64,000 nucleotides of DNA. It comes from JARRKU01 sp963675565 (GTDB taxonomy: Bacteria > Desulfobacterota > Desulfobacteria > Desulfobacterales > Desulfosarcinaceae). Numbering within the stretch: position 1 is the first letter of the stretch; each line of letters begins with the position of its first letter. Shown here one piece after another: positions 33,027-41,601 of this stretch. The stretch covers positions 992,001 through 1,056,000 of the forward strand of contig CAXXYD010000002.1 in assembly GCA_963675565.2 (NCBI GenBank). Reading direction: 5' to 3'. A program made the translations under genes and the position numbers. The notes below the pieces were generated by a model. It did no database searches and was not told where the DNA came from. It saw nothing but the letters and a program-made list of their open reading frames with translations.

Positions 33027-36000
33027 ATGACGACATCGATAGGCATATGCATCGGCGCTTCCACCGTATCGGTGGTTCGGCTCGCTGTTGAGCATCATAA
33101 AACCGGGGCTGGAAACCCAAAGAACGGGCATCGCACCAAGGTGATTCAAGCCGTTCTTTATCCCCATGGGGGTGACCCACGGACGACCTTGTTGAAAGCG
33201 TTGGCCGACATCCCCACCGCACCCATGGAGCGGGTGGCCGCCACCGGACGTAAGTTCCGCCACTATCTCAATCTGCCCACCCTGTCCGAGCCGGAGGCGG
33301 TGGAACTGGCCTATGCGCAGGTCAAACCGCCGGAGTGCAACTGCCCGGGAATCATCGCTGCCGGCGGCGAAACCTTCATGGTTTACAAACTGGACAAGAG
33401 CGGGCAGATCACCAATGTGTTCACCGGCAACAAATGCGCTGCCGGCACCGGTGAGTTTTTCATCCAGCAGTTGGGCCGTTTGGGCGCCACACTTGAAGAC
33501 GCCGCCCAGTGGGCCGAAGAAACACCCCCATATAAAGTGTCGGGCCGCTGTTCGGTATTCTGCAAATCCGACTGCACCCACGCCACCAATAAGGGGGTCC
33601 CCAAGGCGCGGGTGGCTTCCGGGCTGGGAAAAATGATGGCCGATAAGATTCTGGAATTGCTCGGCCAGGTGGAGCGCCGCCATCTCATGCTCACCGGCGG
33701 GACATCCCGCAACCGAATGATGACGGCCCATCTGCAAAAGGCCTTGCCCGATTTGATCATCCCCGAGCAGGCGCCCTATTTTGAAGCATTCGGGGCTGCT
33801 TTGTGGGCCATTGATCAGCCGCCATGCCCGCTGCTCGACCCAAGCCGGCTTTTTCTGAAACACACAAACCGTTTTGAATCCCTGCCCCCCCTGTCCGACC
33901 ACAGGCCCCGGGTCCGCTTCAAGACCATGGCCCGCAGCGCCATCCGAACCGGCGATCATTGCATTCTCGGCCTGGACGTGGGCTCCACCACCACCAAGGC
34001 CGTTCTGGTCCGACGCGAGGACCAGGCGCTGCTGGCGTCCATCTATCTGCGTACCAATGGCGATCCGGTTGGAGCCGCCCGACAGTGCTACCGCGCCATC
34101 GAGGACCAGATTCTTCTCCAGGTCGGTCCTGGGGAAATCACCATCGGCGGATTGGGTGTCTGCGGATCGGGCCGGCAAATTGCCGGGCTGCACGCCATGA
34201 CCGAGGGGGTATTCAACGAAATCACCGCCCATGCCACCGCCGCGGTCTATTTCGATCCGCAGGTGGATACGATTTTTGAAATCGGCGGCCAGGACGCCAA
34301 ATACACCCACCTCACCAATGGTGTCCCTTCGGATTACGCCATGAACGAAGCTTGTTCCGCAGGTACGGGATCCTTTTTGGAGGAGTCGGCCCTCGAAACC
34401 ATGGGAATCCCCATGGCGCAGATCGCCACAGTCGCCATGAAGGGACAGTGTCCGCCCAATTTCAACGACCAGTGCGCTGCCTTTATCGCCTCGGACATCA
34501 AAAATGCCATCCATGACGGACTGGAGCCGGAGGATATTGTCGCCGGCCTGGTTTACTCCATTTGCATGAATTACACCAATCGAGTCAAAGGCAACCGCCC
34601 TGTGGGCCGCAAAGTATTCATGCAGGGGGGCGTCTGCTACAACCCGGCCGTACCACTGGCCATGGCGGGGCTCACCGACAAAGACATCATCGTTCCCCCC
34701 GAGCCCGGTTTGATGGGCGCATTCGGAGCGGCCCTGGAGGTGTGCAAACGCCTGGACAACGGCCTGTTGGCTCCGGGCCGGTTTGTTTTATCCGAGCTGG
34801 CACAACGGGAGGCCAGACACGGCCGACCCTTTATTTGCAGGGGCGGCAAATCCAAATGCGACCGCCGCTGCGAAATCGCCCGCATCATCATCGACGGCCG
34901 GATCCACCCCTTCGGCGGCGCCTGCAACCGGTACGAAAACCTGCGCCGGGGAAAGCATGTCGCCGCCGCGGACTTCAACCTGGTGCGCGTGCGCCAGGAT
35001 CTGGTTTTCAAGACCTTCGCCCCCCCACCCATCGATCCGCAAAAAACGGATTGGCGCGGCACAGTGGGATTGAGCCGCAGCTTCCTGGCAAACACCTATT
35101 ACCCCCTTTACGCCAATTTTTTCCACGCCCTCGGATTCCAGACCATTTTACCCGATCAGGTCGACCCGAAAGGCATCAGCCTGCGCAACGCCCCTTTCTG
35201 CTTCCCGGCTGAACTGGCCCACGGCTTCTTTTTCGATCTGATCAACCGCAACGAACGGCTGGACTATATTTTTCTGCCCCACTTCAGGTCCCTCCCGCCG
35301 GTCAATGGAGAGCGCATCTCACAGCTTTGCCCCTTGGTCCAGGGAGAAACGTTTTACTTGCGAGCCACTTTCCGGGACCAGCTTAAAGCGCTCGCCCGTC
35401 GCGGAACACGACTGCTCGACCCCCGTCTGGACCTTTCCGGAGGCCTGGCCGAAGCCGCCGCTCCATTGGTGGCCATGGCCCGCACAATGGGCGTGTCTCA
35501 GCGTGAAGCCACCAAGGCCTTTGACAGCGCCCGGTCCAGAATGGAGGACTGTCTGGCACAAATGGCCGCATCGGGACAAAATGCCATGCAGCGGCTGGAT
35601 GCAGACCCCCGGCAGTTGGGTATGGTGCTTTTGGCACGGCCCTACAACGGATATGCCACCGAAGCCCACATGGGTATTCCCGACAAACTGGCCTCCAGGG
35701 GAATTCTGGTGATTCCCCTGGATTTTCTATCCTGCCAGAACCAACCCGCGACACCCTCCATGTATTGGGCAATGGGCCAGCGAATCATGATGGCGGCGCG
35801 TCAGATCAAAGATCACCCCCAGCTTTTCGGCACCTACATCACCAATTTTTCCTGTGGCCCCGATTCTTTTATCATCGGATACTTCCGCCGGCTGATGGGC
35901 AGCAAGCCCTCTTTGACCCTGGAACTGGACAGCCACAGCGCCGATGCCGGCATCGAGACCCGCATCGAAGCCTTCCTGGACATCATCGCGGCTTGCCGCC

Positions 36001-37391
36001 GGACCGCCCCCTCCGCTTCCGTAAACAGATCGGTCATGGATTTTACGCCGGCACGCACCATCAGGGTCAACGGTGCTTTGGCCGTACGCACCTCAGGCGG
36101 CCGTGTCGTACCATTCACCGATTCCCGGGTCCGTATGCTCTTTCCTTCAATGGGCAAGCTGGGTTCGGAAGCTCTGGCGGCGGCTTTTCGCAGCACAGGT
36201 TTCAACGCCAGCGCCCTGCCGCCCAGCGATGAGACGACCCTTAAAACCGGCCGGGGCCTCACATCGTGCAAAGAATGCCTGCCGCTGATCCTGACCACCG
36301 GAGCCCTGATCAATTATATCCGCAAGCATCAATCCGGAAATGAAATCGTGGTTTACTTCATGCCCGACGGTTCCGGCCCCTGCCGCTTCGGCCAGTACCA
36401 TGTCTTTATGGCCGAGCTGATCAAAAAACTGCAGATCCCTAATGTGGCGTTCTTCTCCCTGTCTTCGGATCTGGGCTATGACGGTGTCGCCGGCCACACG
36501 CACCGCCGAGGATGGCAAGCGGTGGTGATATCCGATGTTTTTGAAGATATGCGTTCCATGCTCCTGGCCGACGCCAGAGAGCCGGACGCGGCCATGGAAA
36601 TTTTCGACATGGCATTCGCCGGAACACTCATCGCCATTGAAACGGGTGGGTTTAAAACGATCGAAAAAGCCCTGCATCGGGCCGCCCGGCAGTTGAGCGG
36701 CATTCCTTTGAAGCGACCGATAAAGGAAGTGCCCGTGATTACCCTGGCCGGGGAGATTTTTGTGCGCCGCGACGGACTTTCCCGTCGAAAGATCACTGAA
36801 TACCTGGCTGAAAAGGGGTTCGCAACGGCCTGTGCGCCGGTGGCCGAATGGATTCGTTATGCCGATACGATGGCCAGCAAAGGATGGTCCGATGTCCGGC
36901 ACACCGGTTGGCGTGCCAGAACGGGGGCATTGATCAAGCAGCGGGTCATGGTCTGTGACGAACGCCGCATCAAATCCATACTTTCCGGCTCCGGGCTGAT
37001 ACATGCCGAACCTGTCGACATGCGCCGCATTATCAATACGGCCAGCCCGTATATCTCGCCCTATCTTTGCGGGGAAGCCATTTTAACCGTGGGAACCGCA
37101 TTGAAAGAAGTGGTATCGGAAACCTGCGGCACCATCGCCATCGGCCCTTTTGGATGCATGCCCAATCGGCTGTCGGAAGCTATCCTGACAGAGGTCATGA
37201 AACGAGAAGACAAGCTGAGAAGCAGCGGAAAAAACCGGCGCCTGCGGTCCATTCTCAGCACCGTTGACGACCTGCCGTTTCTGGCCATCGAAAGTGACGG
37301 CCTGCCGTTTCCACAGCAAACCCATGCCAAGCTGGAGGCATTCTGCCTGCGTGCGGCGCGGCTGCACCAGCGAATGCTGGAAGCGCAATAA
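33027..37391 (+). CDS. 2-hydroxyacyl-CoA dehydratase activase, large fused form
   Basis: 1454 residues. Two BcrAD/BadFG (ASKHA) ATPase units are joined. The first (about 1-280) has a weak phosphate-1 motif (GICIGASTVSVV) and CAAGTGEFFIQQLGR. The second (about 310-580) has the full LGLDVGSTTTKAVLV and the [4Fe-4S]-ligand regions ACSAGTGSFLEESA and NDQCAAFIASDIKNAI. The C-terminal 850 residues are the DUF2229/COG3580-3581 parts (SLRNAPFCFPAELAHGFF, LTSCKECLPLILTTGAL), related to the dehydratase subunits. Such proteins are thought to use ATP to inject electrons for acyl-CoA dehydration. The substrate is unknown here. Monocistronic. Confidence 0.9.
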   Translation: MTTSIGICIGASTVSVVRLAVEHHKTGAGNPKNGHRTKVIQAVLYPHGGDPRTTLLKALADIPTAPMERVAATGRKFRHYLNLPTLSEPEAVELAYAQVKPPECNCPGIIAAGGETFMVYKLDKSGQITNVFTGNKCAAGTGEFFIQQLGRLGATLEDAAQWAEETPPYKVSGRCSVFCKSDCTHATNKGVPKARVASGLGKMMADKILELLGQVERRHLMLTGGTSRNRMMTAHLQKALPDLIIPEQAPYFEAFGAALWAIDQPPCPLLDPSRLFLKHTNRFESLPPLSDHRPRVRFKTMARSAIRTGDHCILGLDVGSTTTKAVLVRREDQALLASIYLRTNGDPVGAARQCYRAIEDQILLQVGPGEITIGGLGVCGSGRQIAGLHAMTEGVFNEITAHATAAVYFDPQVDTIFEIGGQDAKYTHLTNGVPSDYAMNEACSAGTGSFLEESALETMGIPMAQIATVAMKGQCPPNFNDQCAAFIASDIKNAIHDGLEPEDIVAGLVYSICMNYTNRVKGNRPVGRKVFMQGGVCYNPAVPLAMAGLTDKDIIVPPEPGLMGAFGAALEVCKRLDNGLLAPGRFVLSELAQREARHGRPFICRGGKSKCDRRCEIARIIIDGRIHPFGGACNRYENLRRGKHVAAADFNLVRVRQDLVFKTFAPPPIDPQKTDWRGTVGLSRSFLANTYYPLYANFFHALGFQTILPDQVDPKGISLRNAPFCFPAELAHGFFFDLINRNERLDYIFLPHFRSLPPVNGERISQLCPLVQGETFYLRATFRDQLKALARRGTRLLDPRLDLSGGLAEAAAPLVAMARTMGVSQREATKAFDSARSRMEDCLAQMAASGQNAMQRLDADPRQLGMVLLARPYNGYATEAHMGIPDKLASRGILVIPLDFLSCQNQPATPSMYWAMGQRIMMAARQIKDHPQLFGTYITNFSCGPDSFIIGYFRRLMGSKPSLTLELDSHSADAGIETRIEAFLDIIAACRRTAPSASVNRSVMDFTPARTIRVNGALAVRTSGGRVVPFTDSRVRMLFPSMGKLGSEALAAAFRSTGFNASALPPSDETTLKTGRGLTSCKECLPLILTTGALINYIRKHQSGNEIVVYFMPDGSGPCRFGQYHVFMAELIKKLQIPNVAFFSLSSDLGYDGVAGHTHRRGWQAVVISDVFEDMRSMLLADAREPDAAMEIFDMAFAGTLIAIETGGFKTIEKALHRAARQLSGIPLKRPIKEVPVITLAGEIFVRRDGLSRRKITEYLAEKGFATACAPVAEWIRYADTMASKGWSDVRHTGWRARTGALIKQRVMVCDERRIKSILSGSGLIHAEPVDMRRIINTASPYISPYLCGEAILTVGTALKEVVSETCGTIAIGPFGCMPNRLSEAILTEVMKREDKLRSSGKNRRLRSILSTVDDLPFLAIESDGLPFPQQTHAKLEAFCLRAARLHQRMLEAQ

Positions 37392-37459
37392 TATCGCATT
37401 CTCCGCCTTGGCATCCATTGACAGCGCTGTGCCCGGACCGGAAATTTACAGCGACGCGG

Positions 37460-37696
37460 CTACGACCCGGATTTTCTCCGATCGGTCTGCCTGCGGCGTT
37501 CTGTGTGCTCGACAAACTGGTGCCCCTCGTCGGAGAGGGTGACCACCACACCGTTGCGGACACTGCGGCGCCGGTCTTCCTTGTTCTTGCGCCGGTTTCG
37601 GGCCTTTTTTTTAGGGAGCGCCTGCCGGCGCGGGCTATTGCCATTGCCCGGATTGTTTTGCACCGGCGGTATGGCGCCTATCGTGATATCGACCAT
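37460..37696 (-). CDS. Small basic hypothetical protein
   Basis: 78 residues, Arg/Lys-rich (KKKARNRRKNKEDRRRSVRNGVVVTLS, shown as one motif region 30-56), with a short hydrophobic VVVTLS strand. An excellent ribosome-binding site (AGGAGGTGA) lies 6 bases before the ATG, the main reason to accept it. No family is named. It may bind nucleic acid. It converges with the activase gene. Confidence 0.6.
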   Translation of the reverse strand: MVDITIGAIPPVQNNPGNGNSPRRQALPKKKARNRRKNKEDRRRSVRNGVVVTLSDEGHQFVEHTERRRQTDRRKSGS

Positions 37697-37881
37697 GGGA
37701 CCTCACCTCCTGAGCCTTATATCGGCCCACCGTGGCAAAAACTTGACCCCGGCGGCCCATCAATCATGGTTTTGCTTTAATCCGGCCGACCGCATCCGTA
37801 AGTTGCATTCGCCGTCATACTGGCCTATTATACGTTTTTTTTTGACCACTGTTATTTCACTGTACAGGAGACTGGATCATA

Positions 37882-38976
37882 ATGGGCGGAATCAATGTGG
37901 CCATTGTCGGCGTCGGCAATTGCGCCAGTGCTTTATTACAAGGAATTCACCACTATAAAAACAAACCGGCGGATGACAACACGGGGCTTATGCACCGGGA
38001 AATCGGCGGTTACACCCCCGATGACATCATGATCACGGCTGCGTTTGATATTGACCAGCGAAAGGTGGGGCGGGATGTCAGTGAAGCCATTTTTGCCCCC
38101 CCCAACTGTACCACCATTTTCTGCCGCGACGTGCCCTTTGCCGGCACCCCTGTTGTCATGGGGCCGATCCTCGATGGCGTATCGGATCATATGCTCAGCT
38201 ACGATGCCGCAAGGTCTTATGTCCCTGCGGATGAACCGCAGCCCGGCAAAGATGAGGTCATACGGCATCTGAAAGAGACCGGCACCGAGGTCATGCTCAA
38301 CTATCTTCCGGTGGGCTCCGAAGAAGCGTCGCGGTTTTATGCCGTCTGCGCCCTGGAGGCCGGTGTGGCCTTTATCAATAACATTCCGGTTTTTATTGCC
38401 AGCGACCCGCAGTGGGCCCAGCGTTTCTCCCGCAGGGGTATTCCCATCATCGGCGATGACATCAAATCCCAGATGGGCGCCACCATTACCCACCGGGTAT
38501 TAACGGATTTGTTTCGAAAACGGGGAGTGGCGCTGGACCGGACCTATCAGCTGAATACCGGCGGAAATACCGACTTTCTCAACATGCGCAATCACAGCCG
38601 GCTCTCATCCAAGAAAAAATCCAAAACTGAAGCTGTCCAGTCGGTAACGGCCAGCCGTCTGGAGAATGAAAACATCCACATCGGTCCCAGCGACTATGTC
38701 CCCTGGCAAAATGACAACAAGGTCTGTTTCATTCGCATGGAAGGCCGGCTCTTCGGAGATATCCCCATGAACCTCGAAATGCGGCTGTCGGTGGAGGACT
38801 CTCCCAACTCGGCGGGTGTGGCCATTGACACCATCCGCTGCGCCAAAGTGGCGCTGGACCGGCATATCGGCGGTGTGCTGGAGGGACCGGCGGCATACTT
38901 TTGCAAACACCCGCCCAAACAGTTCACCGATGATGAAGCCTATCAAATGACAGAATCATTTATTAAAGGCCATTGA
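37882..38976 (+). CDS. ino1: Inositol-3-phosphate synthase
   Basis: 364 residues, the short prokaryotic form. The NAD-binding motif VAIVGVGNCASALLQG is at the N-terminus. The catalytic region has GDDIKSQMGATITHRVL (with the conserved Lys) and LNTGGNTDFLNM, then SRLSSKKKSKTEAV and the end segment EGPAAYFCKHPPKQ. It converts glucose 6-phosphate to inositol 1-phosphate for phosphatidylinositol or compatible solutes. GGAGACTGG lies upstream of the ATG. It could draw glucose 6-phosphate from the glycogen genes further along. Confidence 0.93.
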   Translation: MGGINVAIVGVGNCASALLQGIHHYKNKPADDNTGLMHREIGGYTPDDIMITAAFDIDQRKVGRDVSEAIFAPPNCTTIFCRDVPFAGTPVVMGPILDGVSDHMLSYDAARSYVPADEPQPGKDEVIRHLKETGTEVMLNYLPVGSEEASRFYAVCALEAGVAFINNIPVFIASDPQWAQRFSRRGIPIIGDDIKSQMGATITHRVLTDLFRKRGVALDRTYQLNTGGNTDFLNMRNHSRLSSKKKSKTEAVQSVTASRLENENIHIGPSDYVPWQNDNKVCFIRMEGRLFGDIPMNLEMRLSVEDSPNSAGVAIDTIRCAKVALDRHIGGVLEGPAAYFCKHPPKQFTDDEAYQMTESFIKGH

Positions 38977-39203
38977 ATCGGCAGGGGGCTTGAGCGGTCA
39001 AGACCGAGTGATCTAAAGTTTCCAGTGATCTATAGTGATCTACAGTTGAGGTTCGCGTTGCGCGCGGGCCTGATCTTATAAATGGCAGGATTCCAAAACG
39101 TATAACTCACAACTCAAAACTCGCAACTGACCCTGTGCTCCCATCCGCTCCCTATCCCTGCCAGCGGATTTGCCCCTAATTTGGGTTGTCGGCCCGCTCT
39201 TTT
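38977..39203. other. Intergenic with short GTGATCTA repeats
   Basis: It contains GTGATCTA three times within 45 bases (about 39009-39045) and a run of AACTC-type repeats (39105-39130). No ORF or obvious terminator. Confidence 0.4.
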
Positions 39204-40640
39204 TCAGGGCAATCGCGCGCCAAGGGTGAAGCTGACTTCGATCTTGCCGTCAAAGCCGTCGGCAAATTTCAGGGAAGCGGGTTCAAGCGCCAGGTTGGCG
39301 GTGAGTTTTCCGCTGGAATGCAGGTTCTCCAGTTGGACTTTTTCCGTATAGATCGTATCGATGGGCTTCAAAATTTTGGCGGCGCCGATTACGCTGACAT
39401 GATCCCGGGAGAGCCGCACCGATTTCAGCAGAACCCCCTCGGGCAGGGCCCCGACCCAGTCCACCTGGATCGGCAGCCCTTTGGTGATGGGAAGATCCAG
39501 CAAAACAGTGACTTCCGATGGCTCTATGCGGTTCAGTCGAATCCCCGGCGGCATGGCGATATTGTCGCGCGTGATGGTAAAGTTGTTCTCCCCGTTCACC
39601 GCATTGTTCAAATCCAGTTTGATTTTTATCTGCTCCGGCTTCAGGGACTTGATTAAAGCTCCCGATCCGCTCAGGTGCAGGCGAACGGTGTTGTCGGACG
39701 TGGATAGAATCTGCATATGGGAATCGCGGTTGATATAATCCAGGGGAACTTCGAGGCTGGTAAGCGTTTCAAATCCGCGGGCAAAACTGAACCAGATTCC
39801 GGCCATACAGAGAAGACATATCATCGCGGCTGCACTCAACTCCAGGGAGTCGCGCTTGATGCCGGTATGCGGCTGGTCGGAAATCCCCAGATGATCCTTG
39901 ATCACCTCTCTTAAAGCCAGATTGTCTTTTATGGAGATAATTTCTTCACGCTTGGCAACAATCACTTCTCCCCGTTCTTCGGAAACGACGATGACCAGAA
40001 CATCCGATTGCTCCGCCAGCCCCATGGCCGCACGGTGGCGGGTACCGAATTGCCGGGGCAGGTCGTCCCGCTGGCTCAGCGGCAAAATGGCACCAACCCG
40101 GGTTACCCGATCGCCCACGATAACGGCCGCACCATCATGGACCGGGTTTCCATTCCAGAATATCGACAGGAGCATTTCCCTGGAGACTCTTCCCTGCCAG
40201 TTGACCCCGCCCTGTATGATTTCGTCGATGCCTTCCTTGCCCGGCAAAACGATCAGGGCGCCGGTCTGATTGTGCGCCAGGTCGTAAACCCCTTCGACAA
40301 TGGAATCGACAGGGGTGCGGACCTTCACCTGGGGAAACCCCCATAAGACAGCCCGCAGGTTTTTGGCCTGCAACACGTTCCGAATCTCATTGCGGAACAC
40401 AATGATGATGATCAACGCGGCACCGGCGATGATACCCTGCATGGCCCAGCTGGTCACAATGAGCCCCAGACTGCCGGCGAGGCGCTGGAATATCCACAAC
40501 AGCGCGATACCGGCGATAACGCGGATGACATTGGTTCCCCGGAACAGCACATAGAGCCGGAACAGGATATAGCTGTTTAGAACAATATCCACAACATCCT
40601 GCCATCGAATCGTGGTTATAAATGCGATCAGGTCGCCCAT
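39204..40640 (-). CDS. cdaA: Diadenylate cyclase fused to a YbbR/CdaR-like region
   Basis: About 478 residues from ATG 40640. Three N-terminal membrane helices (to about 85, as in CdaA) precede the DAC domain (about 95-240) with NPVHDGAAVIVGD (the DGA motif) and QFGTRHRAAMGL (the RHR motif). It makes cyclic di-AMP from two ATP. After a fourth membrane helix (about 275-295, LSAAAMICLLCMAGIWFSF) there are about 180 residues of YbbR-like beta repeats (VPLDYINRD, IKLDLNNAV, LPIQVDWVG). In Firmicutes CdaA and its regulator CdaR are separate. Here they are one chain. The DUF2914 gene ends at its start, suggesting coupling. Confidence 0.88.
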   Translation of the reverse strand: MGDLIAFITTIRWQDVVDIVLNSYILFRLYVLFRGTNVIRVIAGIALLWIFQRLAGSLGLIVTSWAMQGIIAGAALIIIIVFRNEIRNVLQAKNLRAVLWGFPQVKVRTPVDSIVEGVYDLAHNQTGALIVLPGKEGIDEIIQGGVNWQGRVSREMLLSIFWNGNPVHDGAAVIVGDRVTRVGAILPLSQRDDLPRQFGTRHRAAMGLAEQSDVLVIVVSEERGEVIVAKREEIISIKDNLALREVIKDHLGISDQPHTGIKRDSLELSAAAMICLLCMAGIWFSFARGFETLTSLEVPLDYINRDSHMQILSTSDNTVRLHLSGSGALIKSLKPEQIKIKLDLNNAVNGENNFTITRDNIAMPPGIRLNRIEPSEVTVLLDLPITKGLPIQVDWVGALPEGVLLKSVRLSRDHVSVIGAAKILKPIDTIYTEKVQLENLHSSGKLTANLALEPASLKFADGFDGKIEVSFTLGARLP

Positions 40641-40645
40641 GGTCG

Positions 40646-41077
40646 TCAATCCGTTACGCTGAAGCGCAGGGTTTTCAAAATGCGGTTGTCGGCAGTGGTG
40701 ATCTCGACACGCCAGGGACCCTTGTCGGCTTCACGAAGCTGAATACTGCTGTAAGTCGACCAACTCGGTGGTTTCAGGATGAGGCGTTTGGCGGTCACAA
40801 GGGCATCCCGACGATACCATCGGTGCCATGCGTGGGTGGCTGACTTGAAGCCTTCAAAGCTGGTAAAACAAGATATTTTACCGGTACCTATAGAAAACGC
40901 AACCGCCGTATTATGGGGTTCCAGGGCCTCTATGGATTCGCACATGACCGCCCGGGTCAGTTCGGGCCCCGGGTTTTCAGGATTCTTTTTCTCCTGTCCC
41001 AAGACGGGATGGGCGACGGCCCAGGCCGCAAAGACCAAAAAGAGAAACAAGATAACGGCACGTCGCTTTTTCATCAT
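40646..41077 (-). CDS. Exported DUF2914 protein
   Basis: 143 residues from ATG 41077. A signal peptide (MMKKRRAVILFLFLVFAAWAVA) is followed by a mature part matching DUF2914: AVCESI-like VMCESIEALEPHNTAVAFS, then ITCF-like ISCFTSFEGF, HRWYRRDALV, and the end GPWRVEITTADNRILKTLRFSV. Its function is unknown, probably in the periplasm. The stop is 6-8 bases from the cdaA ATG, and both are on the minus strand, so they are likely one operon. Confidence 0.82.
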   Translation of the reverse strand: MMKKRRAVILFLFLVFAAWAVAHPVLGQEKKNPENPGPELTRAVMCESIEALEPHNTAVAFSIGTGKISCFTSFEGFKSATHAWHRWYRRDALVTAKRLILKPPSWSTYSSIQLREADKGPWRVEITTADNRILKTLRFSVTD

Positions 41078-41183
41078 GGCCTTATTAGTATAAAGTCCGG
41101 CTAATTTTGCAAGGGAAAATGTCGGCAGACCGACAGAAAAGGAGGACACCGCAAAGGAAGACTTCAATTGCGGGGAGACAGAA

Positions 41184-41474
41184 TCATGCACACTGCAGCA
41201 AATCGGCCAGGGTTTTTTCGACAATAATCTCATCGTCGCTGGCGTTGTCATGAATCTGCTGCAGAACAAGCTTGTCCACAATCCAGCCAAAGCCCAATTC
41301 ATCAAAAAAAATGATCTCTTTTCGCCCCATTCCGATTTCCTCCTGATTGACTGAAATAGCCGTCAATGAGAATTGAAGACCCGAATCCACTGACCGCCAT
41401 ACCTGCGAACCGTATTGATGATATCGTACTGCCGCGGCTCCGGCTTTAGTTAATTTTTTCGTTGCAAGGGACAC
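41184..41474 (-). CDS. Hypothetical protein, doubtful
   Basis: 96 residues from a GTG start. A shorter frame from the internal Met (MGRKEIIFF, 48 residues) is also possible. The C-terminal half (HDNASDDEIIVEKTLADLL) looks protein-like and acidic. No ribosome-binding site stands out and no family is recognised. It sits between the large PEP-binding-protein gene and the DUF2914 gene. Confidence 0.35.
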   Translation of the reverse strand: MSLATKKLTKAGAAAVRYHQYGSQVWRSVDSGLQFSLTAISVNQEEIGMGRKEIIFFDELGFGWIVDKLVLQQIHDNASDDEIIVEKTLADLLQCA

Positions 41475-41601
41475 ACTCTTGAGTAATTTAATATCAATTT
41501 CAATCGTTTATTTAATTTTACGGAAAAAAAACGGAGATAGACGCCTATCAATCTGAGGCAAAAAAAAGGACACCCTCCCATAATGAAGGCAGATCGAAAA
41601 T

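Noticed and set aside
32694..34514. 606-residue minus-strand frame opposite the activase gene
   Set aside because: It overlaps strong conserved domains on the plus strand, has low-complexity Gly/Arg composition and no recognisable domain. It is a shadow of GC-rich third positions.
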